From an uncultured Lysobacter sp. (GTDB lineage Bacteria; Pseudomonadota; Gammaproteobacteria; Xanthomonadales; Xanthomonadaceae): a stretch of DNA of 5,825 bases. The stretch's first letter is position 1; the number at the start of each line of letters is the position of its first letter. Position numbers and translations under genes: made by a program. The notes under the pieces are model-generated. The model was not told the origin of the DNA. It did no database searches and saw only the letters and a list, made by a program, of their open reading frames with translations. Below, piece after piece: positions 1 to 5,628 of the stretch. The stretch is taken from positions 1-5,825 of the forward strand of contig CADCUA010000566.1 in NCBI GenBank assembly GCA_902805755.1, given 5' to 3'.

Positions 1-67
1 CGCCCCCAAGCACCAGCAGGAGCTGGCCAAGCGTGCGCAACCAGGCGTATCGGGTTCGTGGCGGCAT
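1..67 (-). CDS. phoR: Phosphate-sensing histidine kinase PhoR, N-terminal fragment (cut by window edge)
   Basis: An ATG at 67-65 opens a minus-strand frame that stays open for 22 codons to the left edge. It encodes MPPRTRYAWLRTLGQLLLVL followed by two glycines: a short basic start running into a hydrophobic stretch, as expected for the first membrane segment of PhoR. PhoR is the inner-membrane sensor kinase that phosphorylates PhoB when phosphate is scarce. The main support is position: it begins 54 bases after the phoB stop on the same strand, the usual phoB-phoR order. The ribosome site is weak (only GAG, three bases before the ATG), and no in-frame stop was obvious just upstream, so a slightly earlier start is possible. 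Only the extreme N-terminus is visible; no kinase motif is inside the window, so the name rests on context plus the hydrophobic start. Confidence 0.62.
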   Translation of the reverse strand, partial: MPPRTRYAWLRTLGQLLLVLGG

Positions 68-121
68 GGGCTCGAGTCTAGTGGGTGCGCCGATGAAGAC
101 GCAGCGCAGAGCGGCCGCGCA

Positions 122-829
122 TCAGCCCGCAGGCGAGGCCGAAAACCGGTAGCCGGCGCCGCGCACCGTCTGCACCATGCCATCGACCTGGTGTGGTTCC
201 AGCGTCTTCCGCAGGCGGCGGATGTGCACGTCGACCGTGCGCTCCTCGACGTAGACGCTGCCACCCCACACGTGATCGAGCAGTTGCGAGCGCGAATACA
301 CGCGGTCCGGGTGGGTCATGAAGAAGTGCAGCAGGCGGTATTCGGTCGGGCCGATCTGCACCGCCTGGTCGCCTTCGGTGGCGCGGGCGAACACGCGGTG
401 CGCGGCGCCATCGATCCGCAGCGGGCCGACCGCGACGCTGCCGTCCTCGTCGTCATCGCGCGAACGGCGCAGCACGGCGCGGATGCGGGCGAGCAGTTCG
501 CGCGCGGAGAATGGCTTGACGACGTAATCGTCGACGCCGGCTTCAAGACCGCCGACGCGATCGTTCTCCTCGCCGCGCGCCGTGAGCATGATGATGGGGA
601 TCTCGCGCGTCAGCGACTCCTTGCGCCAGCGCCGAGCAAGTTCCAGACCGCTGGTGCCGGGCAGCATCCAGTCGAGCAGGATCAGGTCCGGGACACGATC
701 GGCAATGGCGGCCTGCGCTTCACGCGCATCGCCCGCATGCACCGGGTCGTATTCGCCCTTGCGCAGGGCGAAGGCGACCATGTCGCGGATGGCCGGTTCG
801 TCTTCAACGATCAGGATGCGCTTTAGCAC
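122..829 (-). CDS. phoB: Phosphate regulon response regulator PhoB (OmpR/PhoB family)
   Basis: This is a 235-residue two-domain transcription factor, close to the 229 residues of E. coli PhoB. Residues 1-122 form the receiver domain: acidic pocket E9-D10, phospho-acceptor D53 followed by W54 as in E. coli PhoB, T83, Y102 and K105. Residues 130-230 form the winged-helix DNA-binding domain, with GPTEYRLL at 160-167, the recognition helix around 195-208 (VEERTVDVHIRRLR) and the terminal wing RGAGYRF at 223-229. When phosphorylated by PhoR it activates phosphate-scavenging genes. The start is GTG at 829-827, which places the usual KRILIVEDEP at residues 3-12; GGTGA (837-833) fits the 3' part of the Shine-Dalgarno sequence at a sensible distance. 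It lies downstream of the M48 protease gene, 87 bases away, and upstream of phoR. Family assignment is very safe; the distinction from other OmpR-type regulators rests on the strong PhoB-like sequence and the phoR start next to it. Confidence 0.95.
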   Translation of the reverse strand: MLKRILIVEDEPAIRDMVAFALRKGEYDPVHAGDAREAQAAIADRVPDLILLDWMLPGTSGLELARRWRKESLTREIPIIMLTARGEENDRVGGLEAGVDDYVVKPFSARELLARIRAVLRRSRDDDEDGSVAVGPLRIDGAAHRVFARATEGDQAVQIGPTEYRLLHFFMTHPDRVYSRSQLLDHVWGGSVYVEERTVDVHIRRLRKTLEPHQVDGMVQTVRGAGYRFSASPAG

Positions 830-880
830 GGTTCACCGGAGAGGCCAGGGGTCGCAGCCGCGCCAGTACACTACCGTTTT

Positions 881-898
881 ATGACGTGGCCGTGACAC
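881..898 (-). promoter_or_regulatory. Candidate Pho box upstream of phoB
   Basis: On the minus strand GTGTCAC (898-892) and ACGTCAT (887-881) lie with an 11-base period, the second followed by AAAA. This resembles the Pho box layout: two 7-base direct repeats related to CTGTCAT, 11 bases apart, each trailed by a few bases that are usually AT-rich. The spacer of the first half (GGCC) is not AT-rich, which weakens the match. A poor -10-like TAGTGT (873-868) follows 7 bases after the box. The site is 52 bases before the phoB GTG, so autoregulation by phosphorylated PhoB is a reasonable inference. It overlaps an inverted repeat, so it could instead be an unrelated operator or part of a hairpin. 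Confidence 0.38.
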
Positions 899-904
899 GG
901 TCAC
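892..904. repeat. Inverted repeat GTGAC-N3-GTCAC between bepA and phoB
   Basis: GTGAC (892-896) and GTCAC (900-904) are perfect inverted 5-base arms around ACG. In the minus-strand transcript this could fold 12 bases after the protease stop codon. There is no U-tract after it, so it is a weak terminator at best. Its left arm overlaps half of the candidate Pho box, so the symmetry may be by chance or may reflect a second binding site. Confidence 0.35.
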
Positions 905-916
905 ATTCGCCCGCAA

Positions 917-2497
917 TCAGCGCCTGCGCAGGTCCTCGTCGCGAATGCCCTGGCGCTTTAGTTCCAGGACCGTCGGCGTGATTGCCGCGATGCGCGACTC
1001 GATGCGGGCACGCGCGTAGTAGTCCAGGTCGCTGCGCTTCTTCAGCGTGTTGAGCTGCACCAGCGCCTGCTCGGGTCGGCCGTTGAGGTAGGCGGCCTCG
1101 GCATGCGCCTCGCCCGCGCGCACCACGTCACCCGCGATTTCGCTGGCCCGCGCGAACACGCGCTGGAACGCGGGGTCGTTCGTAGCCCGGCCCATCAGTG
1201 GACGCAGCATCGCCTGGGCGCGACGGCCGGCTTCGGGCGTGTTGCGCTCGGCGAGCACGCGGGCGAACACCAGCGCGACGGCGCGGTTGTCCGGGTTCTG
1301 CTGCAGCAGTGCCTCAAGCCGCTCCAGGGCGCGTGCCGACTGGCCACTCTGCGCCTCGGCTTCGGAAAGGCTCAGGATGATCCACGGATGATCCGGTTGG
1401 TTTTCGAGCAGCGATCCCAGCTCGCGAGCGGACGCCGCAGCCTGGTTCGCGCGCAGTCGCGCAACCGCCAAGCCGTAGCGCTGGGCGTCGGAGAGCTTGT
1501 TCGCGCGCGCGAGCCGCTCGTATTCACCGACGGCTTCTGTCGGCGTGTCGGCACTGAGCACGCGCATGCGCTCGCGGGCGAGGTCGAACAGGCCCGTGCC
1601 GCCGCTGTCGAGCCGGGCGCCGACCTGCAGGCCAGTCGGCAACATCGGATTGTCACTGCGGCCCCCCGTGTCGACATAACTCGCCGGCGCACGCGCCAGC
1701 TGGTTCGCCAGGTCCTTCGCCTCGCTGATGCGCGTGGTCGTGACCGGATGCGTGCGCAGGTAGTCGGGCGTTTCGCCGTACCAGTTCGCCGCGTTCGTTC
1801 GCGAGCGTGCCTGCAGCGTGCCGAAGAAGCCTGACATCGCGTCCGTGTCGTAGCGGCTTCGCGCGAGCGTGCGGATACCGACGCGGTCGGCCTCGGATTC
1901 GTTCGATCGGGTGTAGTCGATCTGCCTCTGCTGCGCGAGGCCCATCGCCGACACGATGACCGCCTGCGCGGCATCGTCGCTGGAATTGCCACCCGCCGAC
2001 TGCGCCGCGACGATCGCGCCGAGCATCGCCAGCATGATCGGCAGCTGATCGCGTTGCGCGCGCTCCACCGCGCGCAGCACATGGTGCTGGGTGACGTGCG
2101 CGATCTCGTGCGACATCACTGCCGCGACTTCATCCTCGCGCTCGGCGGCGAGAATCAGCCCCACGTTGACACCGACATAACCGCCCAGCGTCGCAAAGGC
2201 ATTGATCTGCCGCTGCCGCAGCATGAAGAACGTAAAGGGTTGCCGCGGCTGGTCGCTGTTCGCCACCAGGCGGCTGCCCAATGTATCCAGCCAGGTATCG
2301 ACGAGCGGGTCTTCAAGCAGGTAGTCGTACTGCCGCAACTGCCCCAGCATCATGTCGCCGTAGCGCTGCTGCTGCACCGGCGTCAGAAGCTCGGCCGCGG
2401 ATGAACCGATGTCGGGCAACTGCGATTGCTGCGCATGGACAACGGGCCCGGCGAGCGCGAACGTCAGGGCGGCGGAGAGCAGGGTGATGCGGCGCAA
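917..2497 (-). CDS. bepA: Periplasmic M48 zinc metalloprotease with TPR repeats (BepA/YfgC type)
   Basis: A 526-residue secreted protease; E. coli BepA is 487. Residues 1-22 form a signal peptide (MRR, hydrophobic core, VHA before QQ). The M48 zinc site is complete: HEIAH at 130-134 and the third ligand E200 within ESEAD. H250 in the motif LRTHP matches the regulatory histidine of BepA that caps the active site. The C-terminal part from about residue 300 is helical with TPR-like repeats, for example 360-420, which in BepA docks to the outer-membrane assembly machinery. BepA helps LptD to mature and degrades stalled outer-membrane proteins; that role is inferred here. There is no lipobox cysteine, so it is a soluble periplasmic protein. 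The start is TTG at 2497-2495, chosen because it alone gives a full signal peptide behind a good ribosome site. The gene points to phoB, and grxC diverges from it. Other M48/TPR proteins of the same group (such as LoiP or YcaL types) are shorter and lack the repeats. Confidence 0.9.
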   Translation of the reverse strand: MRRITLLSAALTFALAGPVVHAQQSQLPDIGSSAAELLTPVQQQRYGDMMLGQLRQYDYLLEDPLVDTWLDTLGSRLVANSDQPRQPFTFFMLRQRQINAFATLGGYVGVNVGLILAAEREDEVAAVMSHEIAHVTQHHVLRAVERAQRDQLPIMLAMLGAIVAAQSAGGNSSDDAAQAVIVSAMGLAQQRQIDYTRSNESEADRVGIRTLARSRYDTDAMSGFFGTLQARSRTNAANWYGETPDYLRTHPVTTTRISEAKDLANQLARAPASYVDTGGRSDNPMLPTGLQVGARLDSGGTGLFDLARERMRVLSADTPTEAVGEYERLARANKLSDAQRYGLAVARLRANQAAASARELGSLLENQPDHPWIILSLSEAEAQSGQSARALERLEALLQQNPDNRAVALVFARVLAERNTPEAGRRAQAMLRPLMGRATNDPAFQRVFARASEIAGDVVRAGEAHAEAAYLNGRPEQALVQLNTLKKRSDLDYYARARIESRIAAITPTVLELKRQGIRDEDLRRR

Positions 2498-2502
2498 GGG
2501 CG

Positions 2503-2508
2503 TTTCCT
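2503..2508 (-). promoter_or_regulatory. Ribosome binding site that fixes the TTG start of bepA
   Basis: AGGAAA (2508-2503 on the minus strand) has its AGGA core 7 bases before TTG at 2497-2495, which is ideal spacing. No ATG or GTG is available in frame near the signal peptide: the first internal methionines are at residues 49-50, beyond the export signal. This decides for TTG. Confidence 0.7.
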
Positions 2509-2600
2509 GGAAAGGCTCGACGACGGGGAAGGTGACGCTACCGCTGTGAACGCCGCTTTAAGCGCCCCGGCGGCATCCTGCCATTTCGGGTACGCGGGCC

Positions 2601-2614
2601 GGGATGGAAATCCC
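2601..2614. repeat. Short inverted repeat in the bepA/grxC divergent region
   Basis: GGGAT (2601-2605), GGAA, then ATCCC (2610-2614) form a perfect 5-base inverted repeat around a 4-base centre. It covers the candidate -35 element of grxC (2605-2610), where a repressor could sit. It is short and may be chance in GC-rich DNA. Confidence 0.25.
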
Positions 2615-2633
2615 CGCGCCGCGGTCCCATATT
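2605..2633 (+). promoter_or_regulatory. Candidate sigma-70 promoter for grxC and the AhpD-like gene
   Basis: TGGAAA (2605-2610, 4 of 6 to TTGACA) and CATATT (2628-2633, 4 of 6 to TATAAT) are separated by exactly 17 bases. Transcription would start near 2640 and give a leader of about 30 bases. The local AT-richness of 2628-2650 stands out in this GC-rich region. A later TATTAC (2645-2650) is an alternative -10 but has no matching -35. Nothing equally clear was found for bepA in the opposite direction. Confidence 0.4.
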
Positions 2634-2662
2634 CGACCACAGCCTATTACTGAGGTTCCTTC

Positions 2663-2676
2663 GGAGTATGTCCTTG
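2663..2676 (+). promoter_or_regulatory. grxC ribosome site and competing ATG/TTG starts
   Basis: GGAG at 2663-2666 is followed by ATG at 2668 (1-base gap) and in-frame TTG at 2674 (7-base gap). Spacing favours TTG, start-codon strength favours ATG. TGAGG at 2651-2655, 12 bases before the ATG, could serve the ATG but is on the long side. The protein would differ by two residues only. Confidence 0.5.
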
Positions 2677-2964
2677 AGCGAAGCCGTCCCCAACACGCCC
2701 CCCATCACCATCTACTCGACCGCGGTCTGCCCGTACTGCGTGGCCGCCAAGAACTTCCTGAAGAGCAAGGGCCAGACCTGGACCGAGGTGCGCATCGACC
2801 TCGACCCGCAGGAGCGCAGCCGCATGCAGGCGCTCACCAAGCGCACCAGCGTCCCGCAGATCTTCATCGGCGACACGCACGTGGGCGGCTACGACGACAT
2901 GATCGCGCTGCACCGTGCCGGCGGACTTGATGCATTGCTGGCGAGCGAGGGGCCACACGCATGA
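2668..2964 (+). CDS. grxC: Glutaredoxin 3 (dithiol glutaredoxin, GrxC type)
   Basis: A 98-residue thioredoxin-fold protein with the classical dithiol site CPYC at residues 21-24, preceded by the strand ITIYST. The glutathione-binding features are in place: TSVPQIFI with the cis-proline at P63, and GGYDD at 73-77. It is a cytosolic, glutathione-dependent disulfide reductase; E. coli Grx3 has 82-83 residues, and the extra length here is a N-terminal extension of about 12 residues (MSLSEAVPNTPP) and a few C-terminal residues. The start is uncertain by two codons: the ATG at 2668 lies one base after GGAG (2663-2666), too close for normal use, while TTG at 2674, in the same frame, lies 7 bases away. 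The TGA stop overlaps the ATG of the next gene by four bases, so the two are probably translated together. The bepA gene diverges from it. Confidence 0.95.
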   Translation: MSLSEAVPNTPPITIYSTAVCPYCVAAKNFLKSKGQTWTEVRIDLDPQERSRMQALTKRTSVPQIFIGDTHVGGYDDMIALHRAGGLDALLASEGPHA

Positions 2965-3362
2965 GCACGGACGCCTCGCAGGCCGAAGCCGATCGCGTTG
3001 CCGAATTCACGGCATTCCGAAAGCGCATGAACGAGCGGATCCTGGCCGAGCCGAACCAGGTTGTGCGACGGTTCTTCGCGCTGGACACGCAGACCTACCA
3101 GGCCGGCGCGCTGGATGTGAAGACCAAGGAGTTGCTCGGTCTCGTCGCGTCGATGGTGCTGCGTTGCGACGACTGCATCAGCTATCACGTCGCGCAATGC
3201 AAGGAGGCCGGCGTCAACCGCGCCGAAATGTTCGAGGCGTTCTCGGTCGGGCTCGTTGTGGGCGGCTCGATCGTCATCCCGCACATGCGCCGCGCTGTCG
3301 ACTTTCTCGACCGGCTCGAACAGGGCGAAGCGGCGGCGCCCGCAAGTCACGACCACGCTTGA
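2961..3362 (+). CDS. AhpD-like carboxymuconolactone decarboxylase (CMD) family protein
   Basis: A 133-residue, all-helical cytosolic protein of the CMD/AhpD family. The core signature is RCDDCISYH, with C69, C72 and H76, and upstream E57 in KTKELL. The spacing Glu-12-Cys-3-Cys-4-His equals that of mycobacterial AhpD (E118, C130, C133, H137), in which these residues form a proton relay and a redox-active thiol pair that reduces peroxiredoxin AhpC adducts. By contrast, true 4-carboxymuconolactone decarboxylases lack the Cys pair, so a thiol-reductase or peroxidase-like role is the better inference. A third cysteine, C80, follows closely. The tail 124-133 is Ala-rich with SHDHA. GAGGGG (2947-2952) lies 8 bases before the ATG, which overlaps the grxC stop (ATGA), so co-translation with the glutaredoxin is likely. 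No ahpC is in the window; partner and substrate are unknown. Confidence 0.88.
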   Translation: MSTDASQAEADRVAEFTAFRKRMNERILAEPNQVVRRFFALDTQTYQAGALDVKTKELLGLVASMVLRCDDCISYHVAQCKEAGVNRAEMFEAFSVGLVVGGSIVIPHMRRAVDFLDRLEQGEAAAPASHDHA

Positions 3363-3384
3363 CCTGCCGCGCCGATACGGCAGG
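3363..3384 (+). terminator. Hairpin directly after the AhpD-like gene, possible transcript end
   Basis: CCTGCCG (3363-3369) and CGGCAGG (3378-3384) are perfect 7-base arms around an 8-base loop, starting at the base after the TGA stop. The following sequence (AAAGCGTCATTCG) has no U-tract, so it is not a standard intrinsic terminator. It could protect the 3' end of the grxC transcript or act with Rho. Confidence 0.4.
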
Positions 3385-3418
3385 AAAGCGTCATTCGTTG
3401 GCGCAAGGTAAAACCAGA

Positions 3419-3434
3419 GGGGCGCATGCGCCCC
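3419..3434. repeat. Perfect 16-base palindrome upstream of icd
   Basis: GGGGCGCATGCGCCCC is fully self-complementary. On the plus strand it is followed by GAAGCGGG, with no U-tract; on the minus strand it is followed by TCTGGTTTTAC, a weak T-run, though no minus-strand gene ends here. It lies 43 bases before a candidate -10 element of icd. It may be a factor-dependent terminator for the grxC unit or an operator-like site; the sequence alone does not decide. Confidence 0.45.
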
Positions 3435-3476
3435 GAAGCGGGACCGTTACCGCCTGCAGGTCCAGGCCGCTTCCGG

Positions 3477-3482
3477 CATAAT
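3477..3482 (+). promoter_or_regulatory. Candidate -10 element for icd
   Basis: CATAAT matches five of six bases of TATAAT and stands in an AT-rich patch (CATAATTT) in otherwise GC-rich DNA. The hexamer 17 bases upstream, CTGCAG (3454-3459), is a poor -35, so the promoter may need an activator or may be only partly sigma-70-like. The predicted leader is about 50 bases. The rest of the 177-base gap holds only the two hairpins listed. Confidence 0.38.
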
Positions 3483-3539
3483 TTCGGGGTTATCCATCCG
3501 GCGCCGTGATTCCACTGCGCCCATCAGCTGGAACCCCCA

Positions 3540-4547
3540 ATGACCCAGACCATTACGGTGATCCGCGGCGACGGTATCGGCCCGGAAATCATGGACGCCA
3601 CGCTGCGCGTGCTCGACTCGATGAGTCTCGGCCTGCAGTACGAATTCGCGGATGCCGGCCTGGTCGCGCTGGAGAAGCACGGCGAGCTGCTGCCGCAGTC
3701 GACGCTCGATTCGATCCGCACGAACCGCATCGCGCTGAAAAGCCCGTTGACGACGCCGGTGGGCGAGGGCTTCTCCTCGATCAACGTCGAGCTTCGCAAG
3801 CGCTTCGACCTGTACGCGAACGTGCGCCCGGCAAAGTCGTTCCCGAACACCAAGTCGCGCTTTCCGATGGGCGTGGACCTCATCACCGTGCGCGAGAACA
3901 CCGAAGGCGCCTACATCGGTGAAGGCCAGTCGCTCAGCGAGGACGGCGAGACCGCGTTGCTGCAGCAGCGGGTCACGCGTCGCGGCTCCGAGCGCATCGT
4001 GCGTTATGCGTTCGAACTCGCGCGCCGGGTTGGCCGCAAGAAAGTCACGGTCGTGCACAAGGCGAACATCCTGAAGTCGACTTCCGGCCTGTTCCTGCGC
4101 ACCGCACGCACGGTCGCGCAGGAGTATCCGGACATCGAGTGCAACGAGATGATCGTGGACAACTGCTGCATGCAGCTGGTTATGAAGCCCGAGCAGTTCG
4201 ACATCCTGGTGACGACGAACCTGTTCGGCGACATCCTCTCCGACCTGTGTGCGGGCCTGGTTGGCGGCCTGGGCCTTGCGCCCGGCGCGAACATCGGCAC
4301 CGATGCCGCGATCTTCGAGGCCGTGCACGGCACCGCGCCGGATATTGCCGGGCAGGGCAAGGCGAACCCGTGCGCACTGCTGCTGGGCGCCGCACAGATG
4401 CTGGACCATCTTGCGATGCCGGAGCAGGCCGAGCGCCTGCGCGCAGCGATCATCGCAACGCTCGAGGCTCGCGACTCGCTTACGCCGGATCTCGGGGGCG
4501 ACGGCAACACGTCGTCATTCGCTGACGCGATCATGCGGCGCCTGTAA
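3540..4547 (+). CDS. icd: Isocitrate dehydrogenase, NAD-dependent short type
   Basis: A 335-residue beta-decarboxylating dehydrogenase of the isocitrate/isopropylmalate family, converting isocitrate to 2-oxoglutarate and CO2 in the citric acid cycle. The substrate site is of isocitrate type: S80, N82 and R86 in SSINVELR, then R96 (NVRP), R118 and Y125 (RENTEGAY). Catalytic K174 (VHKAN) and the metal aspartates D207, D231 and D235 are present. The cofactor loop reads HGTAPDIAG (263-271): D268-I269 replaces the Lys-Tyr that gives E. coli enzyme its NADP preference, so NAD is predicted. NAD-dependent short IDHs are known from Xanthomonas, in line with the inferred host. The serine-x-asparagine motif argues against 3-isopropylmalate dehydrogenase; homoisocitrate dehydrogenase is a less likely alternative. 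The ribosome site is weak (GGAA, 3529-3532, 7 bases before ATG). It is probably a single-gene unit ending at a strong terminator. Confidence 0.92.
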   Translation: MTQTITVIRGDGIGPEIMDATLRVLDSMSLGLQYEFADAGLVALEKHGELLPQSTLDSIRTNRIALKSPLTTPVGEGFSSINVELRKRFDLYANVRPAKSFPNTKSRFPMGVDLITVRENTEGAYIGEGQSLSEDGETALLQQRVTRRGSERIVRYAFELARRVGRKKVTVVHKANILKSTSGLFLRTARTVAQEYPDIECNEMIVDNCCMQLVMKPEQFDILVTTNLFGDILSDLCAGLVGGLGLAPGANIGTDAAIFEAVHGTAPDIAGQGKANPCALLLGAAQMLDHLAMPEQAERLRAAIIATLEARDSLTPDLGGDGNTSSFADAIMRRL

Positions 4548-4576
4548 GCAGGCAACGCCGTCGAACTGCGGATGTG

Positions 4577-4606
4577 AAAACGGGGCGCCAGGCGCCCCGT
4601 TTTTTT
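4577..4606. terminator. Bidirectional intrinsic terminator between icd and the Bax inhibitor-1 gene
   Basis: CGGGGCGCC (4581-4589) and GGCGCCCCG (4591-4599) are perfect inverted arms; in practice a 7-base stem with a 5-base loop is expected. Seven T follow at 4600-4606 and four A precede at 4577-4580, giving a U-tract on both strands. It ends icd on the plus strand and can serve the convergent membrane-protein gene on the minus strand, whose stop lies 18 bases beyond. Confidence 0.93.
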
Positions 4607-4624
4607 GCGCGTGTTGCGCCCTGA

Positions 4625-5380
4625 TCAGTCGCGCGACTGCAGCTTCGAAAGCAGGCGCAGGATTTCGAGGTACAGCCACACCAGCGTGACCAGAAGGCCG
4701 AACGCCGCATACCACTCCATGTACTTCGGCGCGCCCTGTTCGACGCCCGTTTCGATGAAGTCGAAATCGAGCACGAGGTTCAGTGCCGCGACCACGACCA
4801 CGACAGCCGAAAACGCGATGCCCAGCGCGCCGCCTTCATGGATGAAGGGAATGGACGAGCCGAAGAAGCCCATCACGATGTTCACCAGATAGAGCAGCGC
4901 GATGCCGCCCGTCGCGGCCACCACGCCGAGCTTGAAGTTTTCGGTGGCCTTGATGAGCCCGCTGCGATACGCAAGCAGCAGTGCTCCAAGCGTGCCGAAC
5001 GTCAGGCCGACCGCCTGCATCACGATGCCGGGGAAGCGCTGTTCGAACATGGCGGAAACGGCACCGATGAAAAGGCCTTCCAGACCCGCGTACATCGGCG
5101 CGGTGACCGGCGCCCAGGTCTTCTTGAAGATCGTCAGCAGCGCCATGACCAGCCCGCCGAGCGCGCCGACCAGCACGTACGGGGTCAGGTTCGCGGTGCC
5201 ATTGCTCGAGAAGAACAGGTTCCAGGTGTACAGCGCACCGGCGAGTGTGATGACGAGCAGCAAGGCGGTCTTGTTGACTGTTCCATTAAGTGTCATCGCA
5301 CCCGCATCGCCGCGCACCACCGCGCCGCTGCCGAGGTCGAGGAACGTGGATTCTTTCAGTGCCGGATTACCGCTTCGCAT
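4625..5380 (-). CDS. Bax inhibitor-1/YccA family integral membrane protein
   Basis: A 251-residue inner-membrane protein with a polar N-terminus of about 36 residues and seven hydrophobic helices, at roughly 37-57, 66-85, 92-112, 118-138, 150-173, 183-206 and 220-244. The opening MRSGNPALKESTF and the segment LDFDFIE (204-210) at the end of helix 6 are typical of the YccA/Bax inhibitor branch that has a N-terminal extension. Acidic residues D205, D207, E210, E222 and E239 lie in or next to the last two helices, where the related calcium-leak protein YetJ of Bacillus has its aspartate pH sensor; ion leak is thus a possible role, not a shown one. YccA itself modulates FtsH in E. coli. The start ATG (5380-5378) has GGGGG (5391-5387) 6 bases upstream, a mediocre ribosome site. 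A TATTCT (5421-5416) may be its -10. It converges with icd and diverges from the tRNA operon; no partner gene is evident. Confidence 0.9.
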   Translation of the reverse strand: MRSGNPALKESTFLDLGSGAVVRGDAGAMTLNGTVNKTALLLVITLAGALYTWNLFFSSNGTANLTPYVLVGALGGLVMALLTIFKKTWAPVTAPMYAGLEGLFIGAVSAMFEQRFPGIVMQAVGLTFGTLGALLLAYRSGLIKATENFKLGVVAATGGIALLYLVNIVMGFFGSSIPFIHEGGALGIAFSAVVVVVAALNLVLDFDFIETGVEQGAPKYMEWYAAFGLLVTLVWLYLEILRLLSKLQSRD

Positions 5381-5446
5381 GCGCTGCCCCCAGAAGGCGT
5401 GAACAATTCCGGATCAGAATACTCCGTCGGCACGTGGCATGGTGCA

Positions 5447-5475
5447 TTGACACGGCCTGCACCCGACCGCAGAAT
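5447..5475 (+). promoter_or_regulatory. Sigma-70 promoter of the tRNA operon with GC-rich discriminator
   Basis: TTGACA (5447-5452) is a perfect -35; CAGAAT (5470-5475, 4 of 6) follows after exactly 17 bases. The next bases, GGCCGGCC (5476-5483), are all G or C, the discriminator type found at stable-RNA promoters under stringent (ppGpp) control. Initiation is expected near 5482-5485, leaving a leader of about 35 bases to be trimmed from the first tRNA. This is the best promoter in the window. Confidence 0.75.
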
Positions 5476-5518
5476 GGCCGGCCTTTCGCAGCGTTCAGGC
5501 GCCGCGGAAGCCCGGCAT

Positions 5519-5595
<77 letters not shown>

Positions 5596-5628
5596 ATAAA
5601 ACGGTCGCCGGTTATGTTGTATGGACTG

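Noticed and set aside
191..826. Plus-strand frame of 211 codons opposite phoB
   Set aside because: Antisense shadow of phoB: it tracks the codon pattern of that gene and carries no recognisable motif.
2054..2404. Plus-strand frame inside the M48 protease gene
   Set aside because: It overlaps the HExxH and neighbouring coding region of a well-supported gene in antisense and has no ribosome site or motif of its own.
2575..2590. Possible sigma-54 promoter for bepA (TGGCAGG followed by GCCGC on the minus strand)
   Set aside because: The GG-to-GC spacing is one base too short and the TTGC half is missing.
3447..4409. Minus-strand frame of 320 codons opposite icd
   Set aside because: It lies antisense to a clear enzyme gene and its protein is rich in Arg, Ala, His and Gln with no fold signature; long antisense frames are common in high-GC coding DNA.
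4600..4606. Run of seven T as a possible sequencing or slippage tract
   Set aside because: It is outside any gene and is fully explained as the U-tract of the terminator after icd.
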